A stretch of DNA of 64,000 bases, taken from positions 17,791,307 through 17,855,306 of the forward strand of contig NC_134031.1 of NCBI RefSeq assembly GCF_964204645.1, written 5' to 3'. Under the pieces are notes generated by a model, which saw nothing but the letters and a program-made list of their open reading frames with translations, searched no databases and was not told where the DNA came from. Origin of the DNA: Tubulanus polymorphus. Lineage: Eukaryota; Nemertea; Palaeonemertea; Tubulaniformes; Tubulanidae. Position numbers and translations under genes: made by a program. This document shows positions 1 to 11,628 of the stretch, one piece after another; within the stretch, counting starts at the first letter, position 1, and every line of letters starts with the position of its first letter.

Positions 1-41
1 AAGTCTACCTAATCGTTGAAGAGATTTTATCTTGTTCTTAG

Positions 42-1406
42 GCAAATCAACGCGGTGTGCACTTTCCAATTTGGGCTGTCTGTCTAGGAATGCAGTTTCT
101 AGTGTCAAATGTTGCGCATCGTGACGTCACTTATCAATGTCCCGGGCAGAAATTTCATCGTACGCAGTTCTACGGAGGAAAAGGTAGGCAGCGATCAACA
201 CATAGGACACGACAGAAACCTTAATTCCCTTCGTGGCCCAGACTGAAAGAGGGTGGTAGGAATATTTTTTAGGTAAACCATTTAAAATCATTCAACAATA
301 TTGTAAGATTATGTCTTACATTTATTCGTTATCAGTTCAATTTACGCGATAATCTAGATACTTTCTAGATGATGTCAAGGAATAATTGTCAATTCACAAA
401 TTAACGGTATATTTTATCGTTAGTAGATGTTCTCCCTGTTTCCGAAGTTGAATTTTCAAAAATAAATCATACAATCCACGAATCGACGCATATATCAATG
501 ACGGAACACGAGGACTTATAGTTTCGCTATTCGGATTAAGCAATCTGCAGTTTTCCAGTCATTACTCAATCTTTTCCAGATTTTGAAGATAGTTTTCTGA
601 AGAAAAATCTCCCACCAGAAAGCCTTACTGCACTCAAAGAGAAAAGTTTAATGCCGCACATGCATAAAAGATGCGTATCGGCGAAGGTGAGTGTTTAATT
701 TCAAAACTCCTTTAGTTCATCACTGGAGTATCACGGGTAAAGTTCCTTATCAAGCATGATTCTTCGTTTCAGACGTTTTACTCAATCCCCGAGTTGCGTG
801 AAAATTTCAAAGCTGTTTCGGTAAACAAAGATGACGACGGAGTTCAGTACATTTCTACAATAGAATGTAAGTTATACTGACCAAGTCATGCGGTAAACAC
901 TCTTTCGCGACGCCAATTTCCTTTTCATCTTTACAGCCAAGAAATATCCGTTTTATGCGACACAATGGCACCCAGAAAAATTTAGTTATGATTGGGATAT
1001 GAAGGCAAAAGTTCCACACTATAAGAGCGCTATCAAGATAGGCCATGACATCGGCAATTTTTTCGTTGCTGAATGTAAGTTCATCTTCTTATTCAGAATA
1101 ATGGCATTGGTAAAGCGCATCTTTCTGTGATTACGTGAAGTGCTTTTTCTTAATTATATTAATTTATAATAATTTGTTCAATTAGGTCGCAGAAATAATC
1201 AAACATTCATAGATCCGACTGACGAAGAAGCTCTTTTGATAAACAATTACCAATCTCTCTTCTTCGGAAGGCCATGGTATGTATCCTTTTATTTTTTCCA
1301 AGAGGAGGATATAACTGAGGAAGGCCTACGAAAAAGAAAGGAAAAGCTGGCAGCATTGAGAAGCATGAAGATTTCAAACAGTGGTGGTGACAAATTTAAA
1401 AAATAA
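42..1406 (+). CDS. GGH: Gamma-glutamyl hydrolase, 3' five exons (5' end outside window)
   Basis: Exons 42-183, 580-686, 773-866, 937-1074 and 1186-1406; all internal junctions are AG/GT and phases agree, giving 233 residues to the TAA. Family knowledge: GGH is a class I glutamine-amidotransferase-like hydrolase that removes gamma-linked glutamates from folyl- and antifolyl-polyglutamates in lysosomes or after secretion. Seen: FPIWAVCLG carries the nucleophile Cys (residue 14 of the visible part) and YATQWHPEK carries the catalytic His (residue 126). The 112-residue gap is close to the roughly 110 of the human enzyme. The order of later motifs (STIE, FFVAE) also follows GGH. Odd: after the usual C-terminus there is a charged Lys/Glu-rich tail of about 30 residues. 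The N-terminal exons, including any signal peptide, lie left of the window. Identification is by motif recognition, very likely correct. Confidence 0.93.
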
Positions 1407-1472
1407 CCAGTGGTGACGAGCTTTAGAAATAGCCATTTATTCTGAATTTCAAATATAAATCTATGCTTTCGC

Positions 1473-1478
1473 TTTAAT
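1473..1478 (-). promoter_or_regulatory. Candidate poly(A) signal of the minus-strand gene
   Basis: On the minus strand ATTAAA occurs here, about 175 bases past the stop at 1652, with an AATAAA further on at 1436-1441. Use of either would make the 3' UTR overlap that of GGH. Which one is used cannot be told from sequence. Confidence 0.35.
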
Positions 1479-1594
1479 TTACAACAAAAGAGTCAATTGC
1501 AATTTTTGGTCACAAAAGATCCGACTTTTATACGTTAGATTTACTGTGTAAACCGTACACAAACAAGTTCAGTATAAACAATTATGACGATTGA

Positions 1595-1600
1595 AATAAA
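1595..1600 (+). promoter_or_regulatory. Poly(A) signal of GGH
   Basis: AATAAA lies 189 bases after the GGH stop and is followed by a T-rich stretch from about 1628, a plausible cleavage region. It sits only about 50 bases from the stop codon of the convergent gene. Confidence 0.6.
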
Positions 1601-1651
1601 ATCAACTATACAAATCTTTTTCAAAGAAAAGTGTTTTTTTTTCAAAATTTT

Positions 1652-3014
1652 TCAAAATGGCCAAGTTTCGAACCACTTTCGGATGAATGCCATTGTCGAA
1701 CGCGGAACGTTGCTGTCATGAATCTGGGTAGTGATGATTTCCTGCTCGCCGGGTAGTGTCATCGTAGAGCCGTACCGTTGAAGTTTCATATCTTCCTGTA
1801 TTTCGTCTGCTTGTACCACATAGCGATCCGATTGACGATCGCGCACCTCGTTTTGAACGACATCGTCGGCTTCCACTACTGGGCAGACTTTCGGTGAAGT
1901 ATTTCCGCTGACATCACCTAAACCCTGTTCATTTCTATGTACTTCATTCGTTTGGACAAATACTCGATTAGATGGACCTTCGCGCACTCCATTTTGAACT
2001 TCATGTAAAACTTGTTTACTTCCTTCATCCGTTTGGATCTCTACCCCATAGGATTGACCTGTTTGCACCCCATTTTCATAATCTTCTATTTCGATGGTCG
2101 CGGTTACGGGGGTAGAAACTTCGCATTTATCTTCATCTTCGCCACATTTATTCGCAGTTTTATCATCATCTTGAATCGAATCTGTCTCGACAATGATCCA
2201 GTCTGATTGTCGTTCGTGCAACCTTTTTTCGTTATCCGATATAACTTCATCGACGGAGGTAGAACCCCGGACTTCACCTTCCATCGTGCGCTGGATTTTC
2301 GGTGGAGAGCCCCCGCAGCTTCCTGAATCCAGTAACAACTGTTCGTATTCATGTTCTTTCACCGGTGCAGAAACTAAAACGCAGTTTTTCATCGTGTCCA
2401 TTGTAACTTCGTAGCTATTCGGACAACATTCGTAGGTCACATCGTCCACATCGCATCCAAGTTTTTGACCGAGGGGCCAAGGTTTCGTGTGCATACGAAA
2501 TATAAAATGTTTAGAATAGAAAGCCTGGATATTCTCATGCGTATTAATCATTGTCTCAATTGAAGTCTTTATTTCGCAGTGATATTTTGAGATAAAGCTG
2601 TGCGGGTCGTCGTTTCTTGCTCTCTTTAACTTGATTTTGTAAAAGGTTTTTTCGTCGTGGTTGAATAAAAGGAACGAAAAAGCCGGTCTGCCCTTCATGT
2701 GATGCACAAGATCGTCCCAAGGCGAAATATTGATATGCGTTTCCCCTTCATCGATTTGTCTAAAAATACATGTAAAGCGTGAGAAAAATTTAGTTGTCGG
2801 CCGACTCGCCGCAGAGCACAGAACAAGGATGCCTCCGAATCAGTCACAGGTAAGCGAGGATTATTTATAGAAACATGCACGAAAAAAGGAAAAGCAGTAT
2901 TTTGCGTATCTATAATTTTTGTACAAGATTTTGAAGATACTCTATGGCATTAAAAACGACAGAAGATTTTTGAAATGACGAAATAGATTACCTGGAGTGA
3001 CTAAAATGATTCAT
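1652..3014 (-). CDS. Unrecognised 376-residue protein with four internal repeats
   Basis: Two coding exons on the minus strand: 3014-2992 (ATG AAT CAT..., donor CAG/GTAATC) and 2759-1652 (acceptor TTTTAG). The junction is phase 2 and in frame; an in-frame TGA lies upstream of the ATG, so this start is the first possible in that exon. Seen: an N-terminal block of about 120 residues rich in aromatic and basic residues (SPWDDLVHHMKG, FYKIKLKRAR, HFIFRMHTKPWPLGQ), then a long acidic, polar region holding four roughly 22-residue repeats at about residues 185-206, 236-257, 263-284 and 310-331, each built on a QS..R..VQTDE-like core. No signal peptide or membrane segment is visible. I do not recognise the family and assign no function. 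The small first exon is inferred from splice signals. Confidence 0.72.
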
Positions 3015-3395
3015 ATTTGATGTAGCAGACGCTCCGAGTTTTACCACAGCGCCTTCTAACGTCGTTGCAAGAAGTCAGAAAATGTAACATAAATTATTTC
3101 AATATAAATTCTTAGTAATTAATTTTTACGATATCTTTCTCGTCTTGTCTAGTAATTTTTGTTGTTAGAGATTTTTTTGGCATTTTCTGTTATTCCAGTG
3201 AGGGATGTGGGTTGCAAATGAATATAAGAATTAGCCCCTGGTGCGAGCGAGAAAATCGACACAACAAATCGGAGGCCATTATTATTGTTGTGCGGTGTGG
3301 AGTGACAATCTCTCCGTCGAACTATCATGCTTTAGAGAGAAATAACGTGATACAGCGGACTATATCCATCTATCAACGGATGCTGCATATTCCTG
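2829..3395 (+). other. Two exon-like plus-strand segments antisense to the 5' end of the minus gene
   Basis: A short ATG-led segment ends at 2849 with CAG/GTAAGC, and a second segment runs from a strong pyrimidine-rich acceptor (ttattccag, 3199) to a GTGAGT donor at 3396. Spliced directly, the short reading frame would meet TGA at once, so if transcribed this is more likely a leader or non-coding RNA than a protein gene. Support is splice-site quality only. Confidence 0.2.
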
Positions 3396-3399
3396 GTGA

Positions 3400-5870
3400 G
3401 TTTCATTCATTACTTTTATTGTACAGATGGAGAAATCATCTTGACAAAGTCGTGGACTGGTGGTGGAGGGGTCCGTCGTGGAGAATCCTTCGACTCGTTC
3501 GGTTCGCTTCACCGAGAGAGAGACTAGTTTAGAGAGAGAAGCCCCGGCCTAGAGTAAGGCCAAGATGTGATACCATATATATACTTAATTTAGCCCCAGT
3601 CACAATAAAAGCCCGGAATGAGGAGGCCTGCGGGAAAAGCTAATATGACCCAACATAGATTAGATACTTATTAAATTTAGGAATTTTAGATTAAGCCTAA
3701 TCCATTCAGCATAGAGACCAGCATTCGACTCAGTCTCTTACCCTGATTATATAGACCCTAGACTCACTAGAGGGTGTGAAACCTCTTGTCTTTAACCTAG
3801 TGTACCTGTAGGTACCTAACACTAGAACATTGGCTGGGTAGGGCCTCTTATAAATTCAGCAGAATTTGACTAGGCCTAATACATGATCTGAATTATTCTA
3901 CTTGACCAGTTCGTGTAACGCGTTGATCTCAAAAATGACCTTCAAGTTTTTAGTGTTAGGCCTAAGAAGTTTAGGCTAATTCTAATTATCTTATTATAAA
4001 AGTACATGTATGTACTCTTGGTATTAATAGGTTATACTCTTTATCTGATGGACGAAGGTATAACGCTCAATCTACACATTTCATCTAAAGAAAATGAACA
4101 GCTTAGCTAAAAACTGAAATTTAAGATAGTAAAAAATACTGAAGTTAAAGATATACCTGACATTTCTGTTCTGACATTTGGTAGGAGTCGTTTTCCCTAG
4201 ATTTAAGTAATCCTGAAAGCTAATCAATGCTTCTCATATTCAGTATTTCTGGTCTACTCTATATTCATGCTACTAGAGATCATTCTGATTTAATTATTCT
4301 AGGCTATAGGCCTATTTTCTATTGTCGGATTGAAAGGAAATTTTTATGCAGTGATAATTTTTTTCTGATTTAGTAATCAGTGGTGTTGGAAGTGCAGCAA
4401 AAGCCGCGGCAATAATTTACTGAATGACGTTTTTTCTTTTCTTTGAATACCATGTTTTTGAAGAAATTAAGTCAATTCGCCACAGCAATATTAAGAATCT
4501 GTCCAAAATCGGCATTTGGCCGCAGCAATAAAACATTGCTTCCAACGCACCTGCTAATTTGTAGGCTATCTAACCCTACAGCAATAAGCTTTGATATGCT
4601 TGGCTTTCATAAAATCTGTGAATAACTGATATCCAAGAAGTGGAAATGATTGAAATAGTCAGCTAGGATTTGAGATAAGCCAGTAAGCCTATAGGATGTA
4701 TCAAATGATTCCGTAATTTCTTATTCACATTTTGCTTCATATGTGTTAAGTTTTGAGTCAGAATAAAACGTGTTCTTTCATTTGTGTGAAACATTCGTGT
4801 AACTTTTCCGAGCAAATCACTCGGGGGATATGACCAAAATAGACCCGATGAAATCCCTATTAACAGTAGTCAGGGAGAAAAAAAGTCTTGTTTGAACTTC
4901 TTATCTACAATAAGCTTAGTCACTGTAGATCTGAAAGATGCTATTGTGGGGGTGATTCAGATTGACTAAATACTATTTTCTGAAAGCTTTGTTTAGACAA
5001 AGTCTCGTAGAATTGGACAAAATTATTTGAGTCGTTTGAAATTGATGTATTATTTCAGCTAAAGGAAGAGAAAATCTGATAATGAGAGTCTAAGGGAAAT
5101 ATGTATCAATGACTGTCTGTGTAACGATGATAATATATAGAGAATTGCACAGTGATAACGAAAAAAATTATCTAAAGTATGAAAATGTTTCCTTGTGTTA
5201 GTTTGCGTTTACTATTCCCGAAGATGACTTTTAAGACTAGAGTGAAGTCGAAATGTCAAGTAAACTACTTCTAGCTTAAGGAAACATATTTTTCGGACTT
5301 GATATTATTTCTTCATTATTATTGCGGGATTCCGCGTAGGATAAATTGCTCGTAGCTCTGTCTGACCGCTGGAAGTCGTCGCGATGCTGGATCTTTTCAT
5401 GTTATGAGCGACAACTTCGAGGGCTTCCATTCAGTTAGATTCTATTTTTGTATGCGATAGTGTTGTTAGATTTTCACCGCTGGCTCCTGTGGCACTTGTT
5501 CCAAACAATAATACTCGTTCCGCATTTATTTGTGTGTTTATAGTTAAAAATTGGTCACAGGGCATTTTGAAACGTAGAGGTATAGAAAAGAGAGACACGC
5601 CGAAGTTATCATGTAAAAACTGCGTTATAAGCTTGTAGCAGTTGTAGGCTAGTCTATACATTGTGGGCTAAGAACTAGAAGTGTTAGCTTGGTAAATATT
5701 TGTGCAGTTTTAAGCTACAGTGAAAGCTTATGTCCCTCGGTAAGTGATTGATTTCCTGCAGTGATCGACCGGTTTAGATTAATATCCGATTGTAATAGCC
5801 GCGTGCGTGACTTTCCATTTATTTGTAGAAAAGCAGCAGATTCCGCGCCTTAATTAGCTGGTTTCACACT
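3400..5870. other. Gene-free AT-rich stretch
   Basis: I see no coding exon, RNA gene or clear inverted-repeat element here. The short open frames have no splice context and no family resemblance. Confidence 0.5.
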
Positions 5871-5872
5871 CA

Positions 5873-6185
5873 ATGGTTAGATGCTTAGTTTTAAGACCAG
5901 TCAAAGTCCGTTTATATTCTGTAACCAATCCAAATGATTTGATATGGGGCCAGTACCATGATATACGAACATCAATCTTTGACTCAAACTCTTGGGCCCT
6001 AAATATCACTCAAAGATTTGGTCCCGGCCAAATTGGCACCGATCAGGAGAGAGCGCGTTCACATGTAAACCACTCATTCGATACTAAACAATGCTTAAAC
6101 AATTTTGGTTGGGCCCATTTGGCATCCGTGTGAACGGTTATTCCGGGTCAAAAATGCTTGTTTGATAGCAGCCTATATCTCCTAT
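5873..6185 (+). mobile_element. Fragments of two dispersed repeat families
   Basis: Positions 5880-5945 resemble the TTAAGACCAGTC family seen as an inverted pair at 41.6-41.9 kb. Positions about 6020-6185 are copy A of the most abundant family in the window, with the core 'taaaccactcattcgatact' followed by acaatgctta. No coding capacity. Confidence 0.55.
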
Positions 6186-6643
6186 CTACGAGCAATGTAG
6201 CTCGCTGTAACTGGGTTCCTGCAATCAGAAGATAGGTATTCTTATCACTCCTCAAAGCGCCAAGGACTGCGACCACCTCTATCCGTCTATTTCATTTTGC
6301 ACCGAATGATAACAACAGTGAATGTTTTCTATTCGAGGCTGGTGTATATTGGCTAGATTAAAGTGTAAATCTCTAGCGGTAGAAGCCAATATTCATAGCA
6401 TGGTGTCCTCGTCGGCATTTCAGCAATTTCTATGCGTTGCAGATAGAAATGCCTTGATGATTTTCTTCTTTTATCCATTTCATCGTATGCACTTTACACT
6501 TGAAAGTACACGCAAGTGTGTCTATTAACGGCGAATAAAAGAAATCTATCTGTGAAGACAGGTTCTTCTGGCGAATCGAAACCACCAACATCATCAATCA
6601 TTGTTGAAATGGAAATACGGCTTTTACCCGGAGTCTGATCACA

Positions 6644-7036
6644 CAGGGCCCTACGACTCACTGATTCCTTAAAAACTCCTTCCAAATAGAAAATAATTTT
6701 AAAGGTGCTTGAAACTCCTTTGGTTTGTGAGCAAAATGAACCTACTTTAAAACTCCTTCAATTTTGAGGAATAGGAAATTGACAGTAGGCTGACGCCAAA
6801 TTGGTACATTTGGAACGAGGATTGTTTTTGTCCTATAAGGTGGTTAATGGATAAGAAACTGAGTTTAGTCGGGTAAAGGATAAAAAATTTGATTTATTAA
6901 TGGTTTATCGAGATGAACAGTAAGGGTTTAAGAGGAGTGTGGGATATGAAAGTGATGCTTCCTCGAAATTTGAAATCTTCTTTTGAAACTCATTGAAAAC
7001 TCCTTATATCGAGGAATGACTGATCTAGCGACCCTG
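6644..7036 (+). mobile_element. MITE, CAGGG-ended family, copy 1
   Basis: About 393 bp, beginning CAGGGCCCTACGACTC and ending GCGACCCTG. The interior has the family phrases 'gattccttaaaaactcct', 'cttcaattttgag' and 'gcttcctcgaaatttgaa'. Two further copies lie at 8393 and 34793. The CAGGG ends are reminiscent of hAT-type elements (inference). No transposase reading frame. Confidence 0.75.
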
Positions 7037-7464
7037 CTACGTCTGCTGTCTGATTACTCCAAGAATTTAGCAACGTATATCACCTTCATGTCTAAAATGT
7101 TTCTCATGTAAAGTTCTCGCAAACCGTGCGTAATCTCTGTAAACATTAGTAGTTTCCGGCGAACTTGTACCAGTCTCTGTTCTTGTTGTTGTGATGATCA
7201 TCGTAGAATTCTTCGAGACTTACTTCATTTCTGTATAACTTACTTACTACGCGATATTTTTGCTCATAACTAGTACCGTTCAGTATAGTAATAAGTCGTG
7301 TATTTTCTCAGCAATCATTCCACCTGCATTCGAAACTTGCAGTTTAACGTACACGTAGTACAGGCTACCGTACATATTTTCCTAGCAACATTGTTATGTT
7401 TCTTGAGCAATGCTGGTTTCATCTAAGCTTACTATTCTAAAACTCGAATAGAATTATGTAGATT

Positions 7465-7860
7465 CATCGTCCGGGAAATTTGATTAATCCAAATCGTATC
7501 AACGACTTTTCTCTGGATATACTTTGGACTTCTCTGGAAGGCTTGATGTTAGTTCCCATATCCAGAGTAAAGTTTGCAGCCAGGTTTATTGGCATGTCTT
7601 TCAGCGCGGGGCAATCAAACCCTGGCAAGCGAGGATGGTTCAGGCTGATTGGAATATTGTTTTAATGATCCGGAACGGAAATCTCCAGTTATGTACTTCG
7701 ATTTAAACAAAAAATTTTGTCAACTTGACCGCCGATCACACAACTAACTGTATCTGTACTTCGATTTCCAATTTCAAAATCAAACCCCTGTTTCGCTCTC
7801 GGCAGGCGTAGTGGGTTTGTAAGTACTCCAAATCAAACGAAATCTACCATCAGATAGATA
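7465..7860. mobile_element. Dispersed element sharing an end with the foldback at 61.36 kb
   Basis: Contains 'caatcaaaccctggcaag' next to cgaggatgg, the same end as the foldback element at 61361-61492, followed by 'tacttcgatttaaacaaa', which recurs at 43.13-43.33 kb and in reverse at 15.96-16.18 kb. Boundaries are uncertain. Confidence 0.45.
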
Positions 7861-8392
7861 ACTGGGTCGATCCCTATTTTAAGATATAAAAAAATCCATA
7901 TTTAAGAAGAATTCTCTTTTTCATTTGTTTTTGCGTCACAATACAAAGATCTTTGTTATCCATTCAGATTTACATAAACACGAATTTCTCTTTCTTGATC
8001 TATGTGTGAGATAAATTTTTTTTCAGTCGTCGTAAAAGCATGCGTTCTAGTCATAACTTCACCGGGGTGGTATGCATAAAACAACAATCATGTCGATATA
8101 ACATGTCAAATTCTTTCCTTGATGTGTTCATTTACTGTTTATAAACCGGGCGAATTGCTCTCCATCTCTGACGACTTAATGCCTTTAATATCACTACCCG
8201 ATGTAATTGCAATGATTTTCTGAATGTAATTTCAAACGTCGTCCGCCCGGAGACGCAAAAAGGGAATCTATCACAGCTATCGGCTATGATTAAATTTCAA
8301 GGCAATCATGGTTGCCGATCTTGCAACAAAAATCACTTGGAACTAATTTGTTTCAGTCGGTTGTTGGTTATTCCTTCTGTTGATGGCTGTTA

Positions 8393-8757
8393 CAGGGTCC
8401 CTACGACTCCACGATTCCTTAATAAGCTCCCTCAAAACTTTGATTTATGCTAAATGCCTGAAATTCCTTTAAAACTCCTTCAATTTTGAGAAATAGGCAA
8501 TTAGAAATGTTTGTAGTGGTACAGTGAACTATTCAGGGTCCAGTTCCACAGTCGTGAGTTAAGATTTGACTCGGAGTTAACTCATCGAAAATGAACTAAT
8601 TCTGACCCAGAGTTAACACTAACTCACGACTGTGGAACTGGATCCAGGAGTCTAGTAATTTGACTATGAGAGTAATCTGGACGCTTCCTCGAAATTTGAA
8701 ATTTTCTCCTTTATAAAACCGCTTATATCCAGGAGTGATGGATCCGTAGGGACCCTA
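8393..8757 (+). mobile_element. MITE, CAGGG-ended family, copy 2, carrying a nested foldback
   Basis: Begins CAGGGTCCCTACGACTCC and ends CGTAGGGACCCT, a near-perfect terminal inverted repeat of about 12 bp. Its interior is interrupted by a second, unrelated foldback element (8534-8648), so the insertion order is readable: this element first, the foldback later. Confidence 0.8.
8534..8648. mobile_element. Foldback MITE nested inside another MITE
   Basis: A perfect 23-bp inverted repeat pairs 8539-8561 with 8620-8642 (arms include CAGTTCCACAGTCGTGAG). A diverged relative occurs at 52706-52806. Too short to code; it would fold into a stable hairpin if transcribed. Confidence 0.8.
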
Positions 8758-9296
8758 ATCAACAGCTGAAATATTGTGGTTTCATTCCAATGAATTTTAG
8801 AGTTAATTTTGGACTTTTTCATTTATCTACAGTTGACTTGACTTAGAGCACTTTTACTCGACAGCGTACGACTTAGAACACAAAATTACCTTCTATTGCA
8901 TAGACTGGCTTTGCCTGGTACCCTAATAGATCACTAGGACATGTTCATATTTCTTCAATTTTTTCTTAAATGTTTTATATCATCGCTAGATGTTAAGCAA
9001 CACCTCGGTATATGGATCGTATTAAACCGCGTTGGGAATTAATAGTCTCTCGTGTGACCGAACCGGCCGTCTTATTGGAAATAGATTATTTATGAACAGA
9101 GTTACAAGTAACTTCGTTGATTACTATTCCGGGTTTGCGCTGTGGGACCAATTTATTGTCATCGCTTTTTAAAGAATTCATGCTGATATTCCCACATCAC
9201 TCGCGCGGTAATCATGTGAAAAAATCATCGTTACGAATATATAGATATCTAAAGCTAAATCTCTGAGTTTGTATCGACACGAAATTGTGTTTTCTT

Positions 9297-9600
9297 CTGA
9301 GAGATCACACGAGATTGTTTGGCCTGGAACAACTGTTAATAGGCGTAAATGAACCCGTGCCTATTTGGTCCGGCCAAGAACGTCGGACCAGGCCCGAGCC
9401 AAATTTTAGCACGCGTCAAATAATTGCGTGTGAATTGCGGCTGACTCCGGAAGTGACTCACTTCACATTGTTTAGTATCGAGTGAGTGGTTTACGTGTGA
9501 ACACGCTCTCTAATTAGGTACGGGCCTAATTTGACTTGGGCCTGATCCGTGCCAATTTTGCCCGGGTTAAATCTTCGTCGTTTGGTCGCGGCTTATCGTA
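9297..9600 (-). mobile_element. Abundant dispersed family, copy B
   Basis: Reverse-oriented copy with 'gagtgagtggtttacgtg' at about 9480-9497 and a 'ggtcgcggctta' end near 9592. The same end motif (GCCGCGATCACACG in the other orientation) closes several other copies, suggesting a TIR-type non-autonomous element. Confidence 0.65.
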
Positions 9601-11300
9601 TAATTATGTCGCGTCTCATATTCTAAACCTTTTTTACTTATAGATGTTTAAATTGACAATGGCGATAAAAGAAGTTGATAGTTGCAGCTGATAGATGGTA
9701 AGTTATGAAAAAAGAGTTAGTTTTCATGTGAGCTTTGTACTTAACTGTATTCCATAACGTAGTCATCAGTAGCCATCATTTCCATTATTTCTTCAAACGT
9801 GGTATCGACATATTTCTATCGATGTACTGCGCATTGATTCGGCCGATCTTTCGAACAAGTTTTAGCTGTTTTAGCCCCCTGAGGAGAAAGATAATGAGGC
9901 AATATACACGAAATAATATGCGTACAGTAACATGTGAGATTGATGATAGATATATTAATAAACGTAGAGCTTGTCGGTCAACGACATCAATCGTGACATC
10001 AATCACGTTTGGCGGGTTCGTATTTCTGTCGTTCGATAAATTCCCGATAGGTTTTCGCGTTATTCGTCGTTAATTAAGATGTTTCTCTTCATTAGCGCTG
10101 ATCAATTTATAAAATCACCAACTCTCTCTCCTATTTCTCCTCCCTCTCTTCTCTCATGTGGCCATCAAATAGGCTACAAGGAAAGGTTGCTCGGAATGTA
10201 TATGAATTGATGATATTAACAATGATAATTAGGGTGATATAAGTAATATAGCTGCCAGGCAGCGAGGACATTCGTATCTAGAATAAACTCTGAAGACGGG
10301 TAGAAAAACGTCAGTAAAACTAGAATTATAGTTTTCTAAGAAATTTACTCTATGAACCTGTTCTCCTCTGTATAAACACACCCCTGGTTTTTAGTTTTTT
10401 CCTCACACCTGATGATGATCTCGAGTCAGAGTTGAAACATATTTCAAATTTTTGATTGATGAATTCTAGGTTTTAATACTTATTAATCTGTACATAGTCG
10501 GTTTTTATGATATAATATATTATAGGCCTAGTTGTTATTGAATAGCTATTGTGGGTTCTTTCATGATATAAGCCAAGACTTAACCGGTTATCCGTTGAAA
10601 TCAAACCTAGATATTCACTTCATCAAATGATGTACTGATGGTGGATTTTTTCTAGTACAGCGCTGAGTCAGTCGTTTCATTTTCCAAACATCATTAGAAC
10701 TATTCAAAATTTGCGATAATGAAGTTGGCTTTCTATGATAATAACTGTACTTTGTTTACCGCATTCTTATATACAAGTTCTGATGTTTTTTTTTGTGCTG
10801 GTGTTGTTTAAATTTGCTTTTTCCTTGTGGCTTTCACGCGAAATAGCTTCTTCGGAATTCATTATTCGTTCGAATCTTTTTTTTCGTGGCGCTCATTGGT
10901 ATCCCGTGTGGAGGTATACCGTGCATAATTGGGCTCCCGGTGGTGTGTGACCTGTAAATCATTTGGTGCACCGTTGCATTACTATGCGCCGATATTCCAA
11001 CTATCTTTCTCGTTTAGAAAAAAACCCGCATTAGCTTTCGCCGACTTCCGCGCGAAAATTTCTCGCGCAATTCCGAAGTCGTCGAATTTAAACGAAAGTA
11101 TTTTCGAAATAGCGAAACGGCTAGGGACCAATTTTCCAGAAAATTTATGTCTTCGGTTTTCGTTCGTGTTTCGCAGCAATCGAGGAGCGGTATTTGCGTG
11201 TGAAAGATGAGTAATAGGACGACCGGGCTCGATGAACTAATTCTTTTAGAGTTAAACGATGATGCATGAATGTGTCTAATGCTTATATTGAGGAACTTGG
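9601..11300. other. Gene-free stretch
   Basis: No gene recognised. The open frames at about 9735-10073 and 10929-11210 have unremarkable composition and no recognisable domain; a short CT-rich patch lies near 10130. Confidence 0.5.
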
Positions 11301-11312
11301 TCGACTGATCAC

Positions 11313-11628
11313 CAGGGGCGGATCCAGGGGCATGTTGTGACCATGTCGACCAATAAAAAGGGCATATATTCTTGATTTAGGGTGGAAAGGCATATCAGCA
11401 AAAGTTTTGAAATTTTTATATAATTTTAGAGCTTTCTGAGCATCTCTGAGAGGCATTTAGTCAATAAACATGGTTATATATTTAGGAAAAATATCTATTG
11501 TGTATCTAAGGTGGTTACAACGGAAAATTATATATATTTAGGAAAAATATATATTGTGTATATCAGGTGGTTACGGAAAAATTTGATACAGAGAAAAAAT
11601 TAAAACGCACTTTAAAATTCCGCCCCTG
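11313..11628. mobile_element. 316-bp MITE with CAGGGGCGG inverted ends and 5-bp target duplication
   Basis: Starts CAGGGGCGGATCC and ends CCGCCCCTG. Both sides are flanked by ATCAC (11308-11312 and 11629-11633), a perfect 5-bp direct repeat. Inside, a segment of about 60 bp built on 'atatttaggaaaaatat' is duplicated in tandem (about 11470-11580). No coding capacity. Confidence 0.85.

Noticed and set aside
2829-2849. Seven-codon plus-strand start exon (MPPNQSQ) as a protein gene
   Set aside because: The next good acceptor at 3199 is followed at once by an in-frame TGA.
3218-3535. 106-codon plus-strand open frame as a gene
   Set aside because: Low-complexity-free but without family resemblance; a strong donor at 3396 cuts through it, so it is unlikely to be one coding exon.
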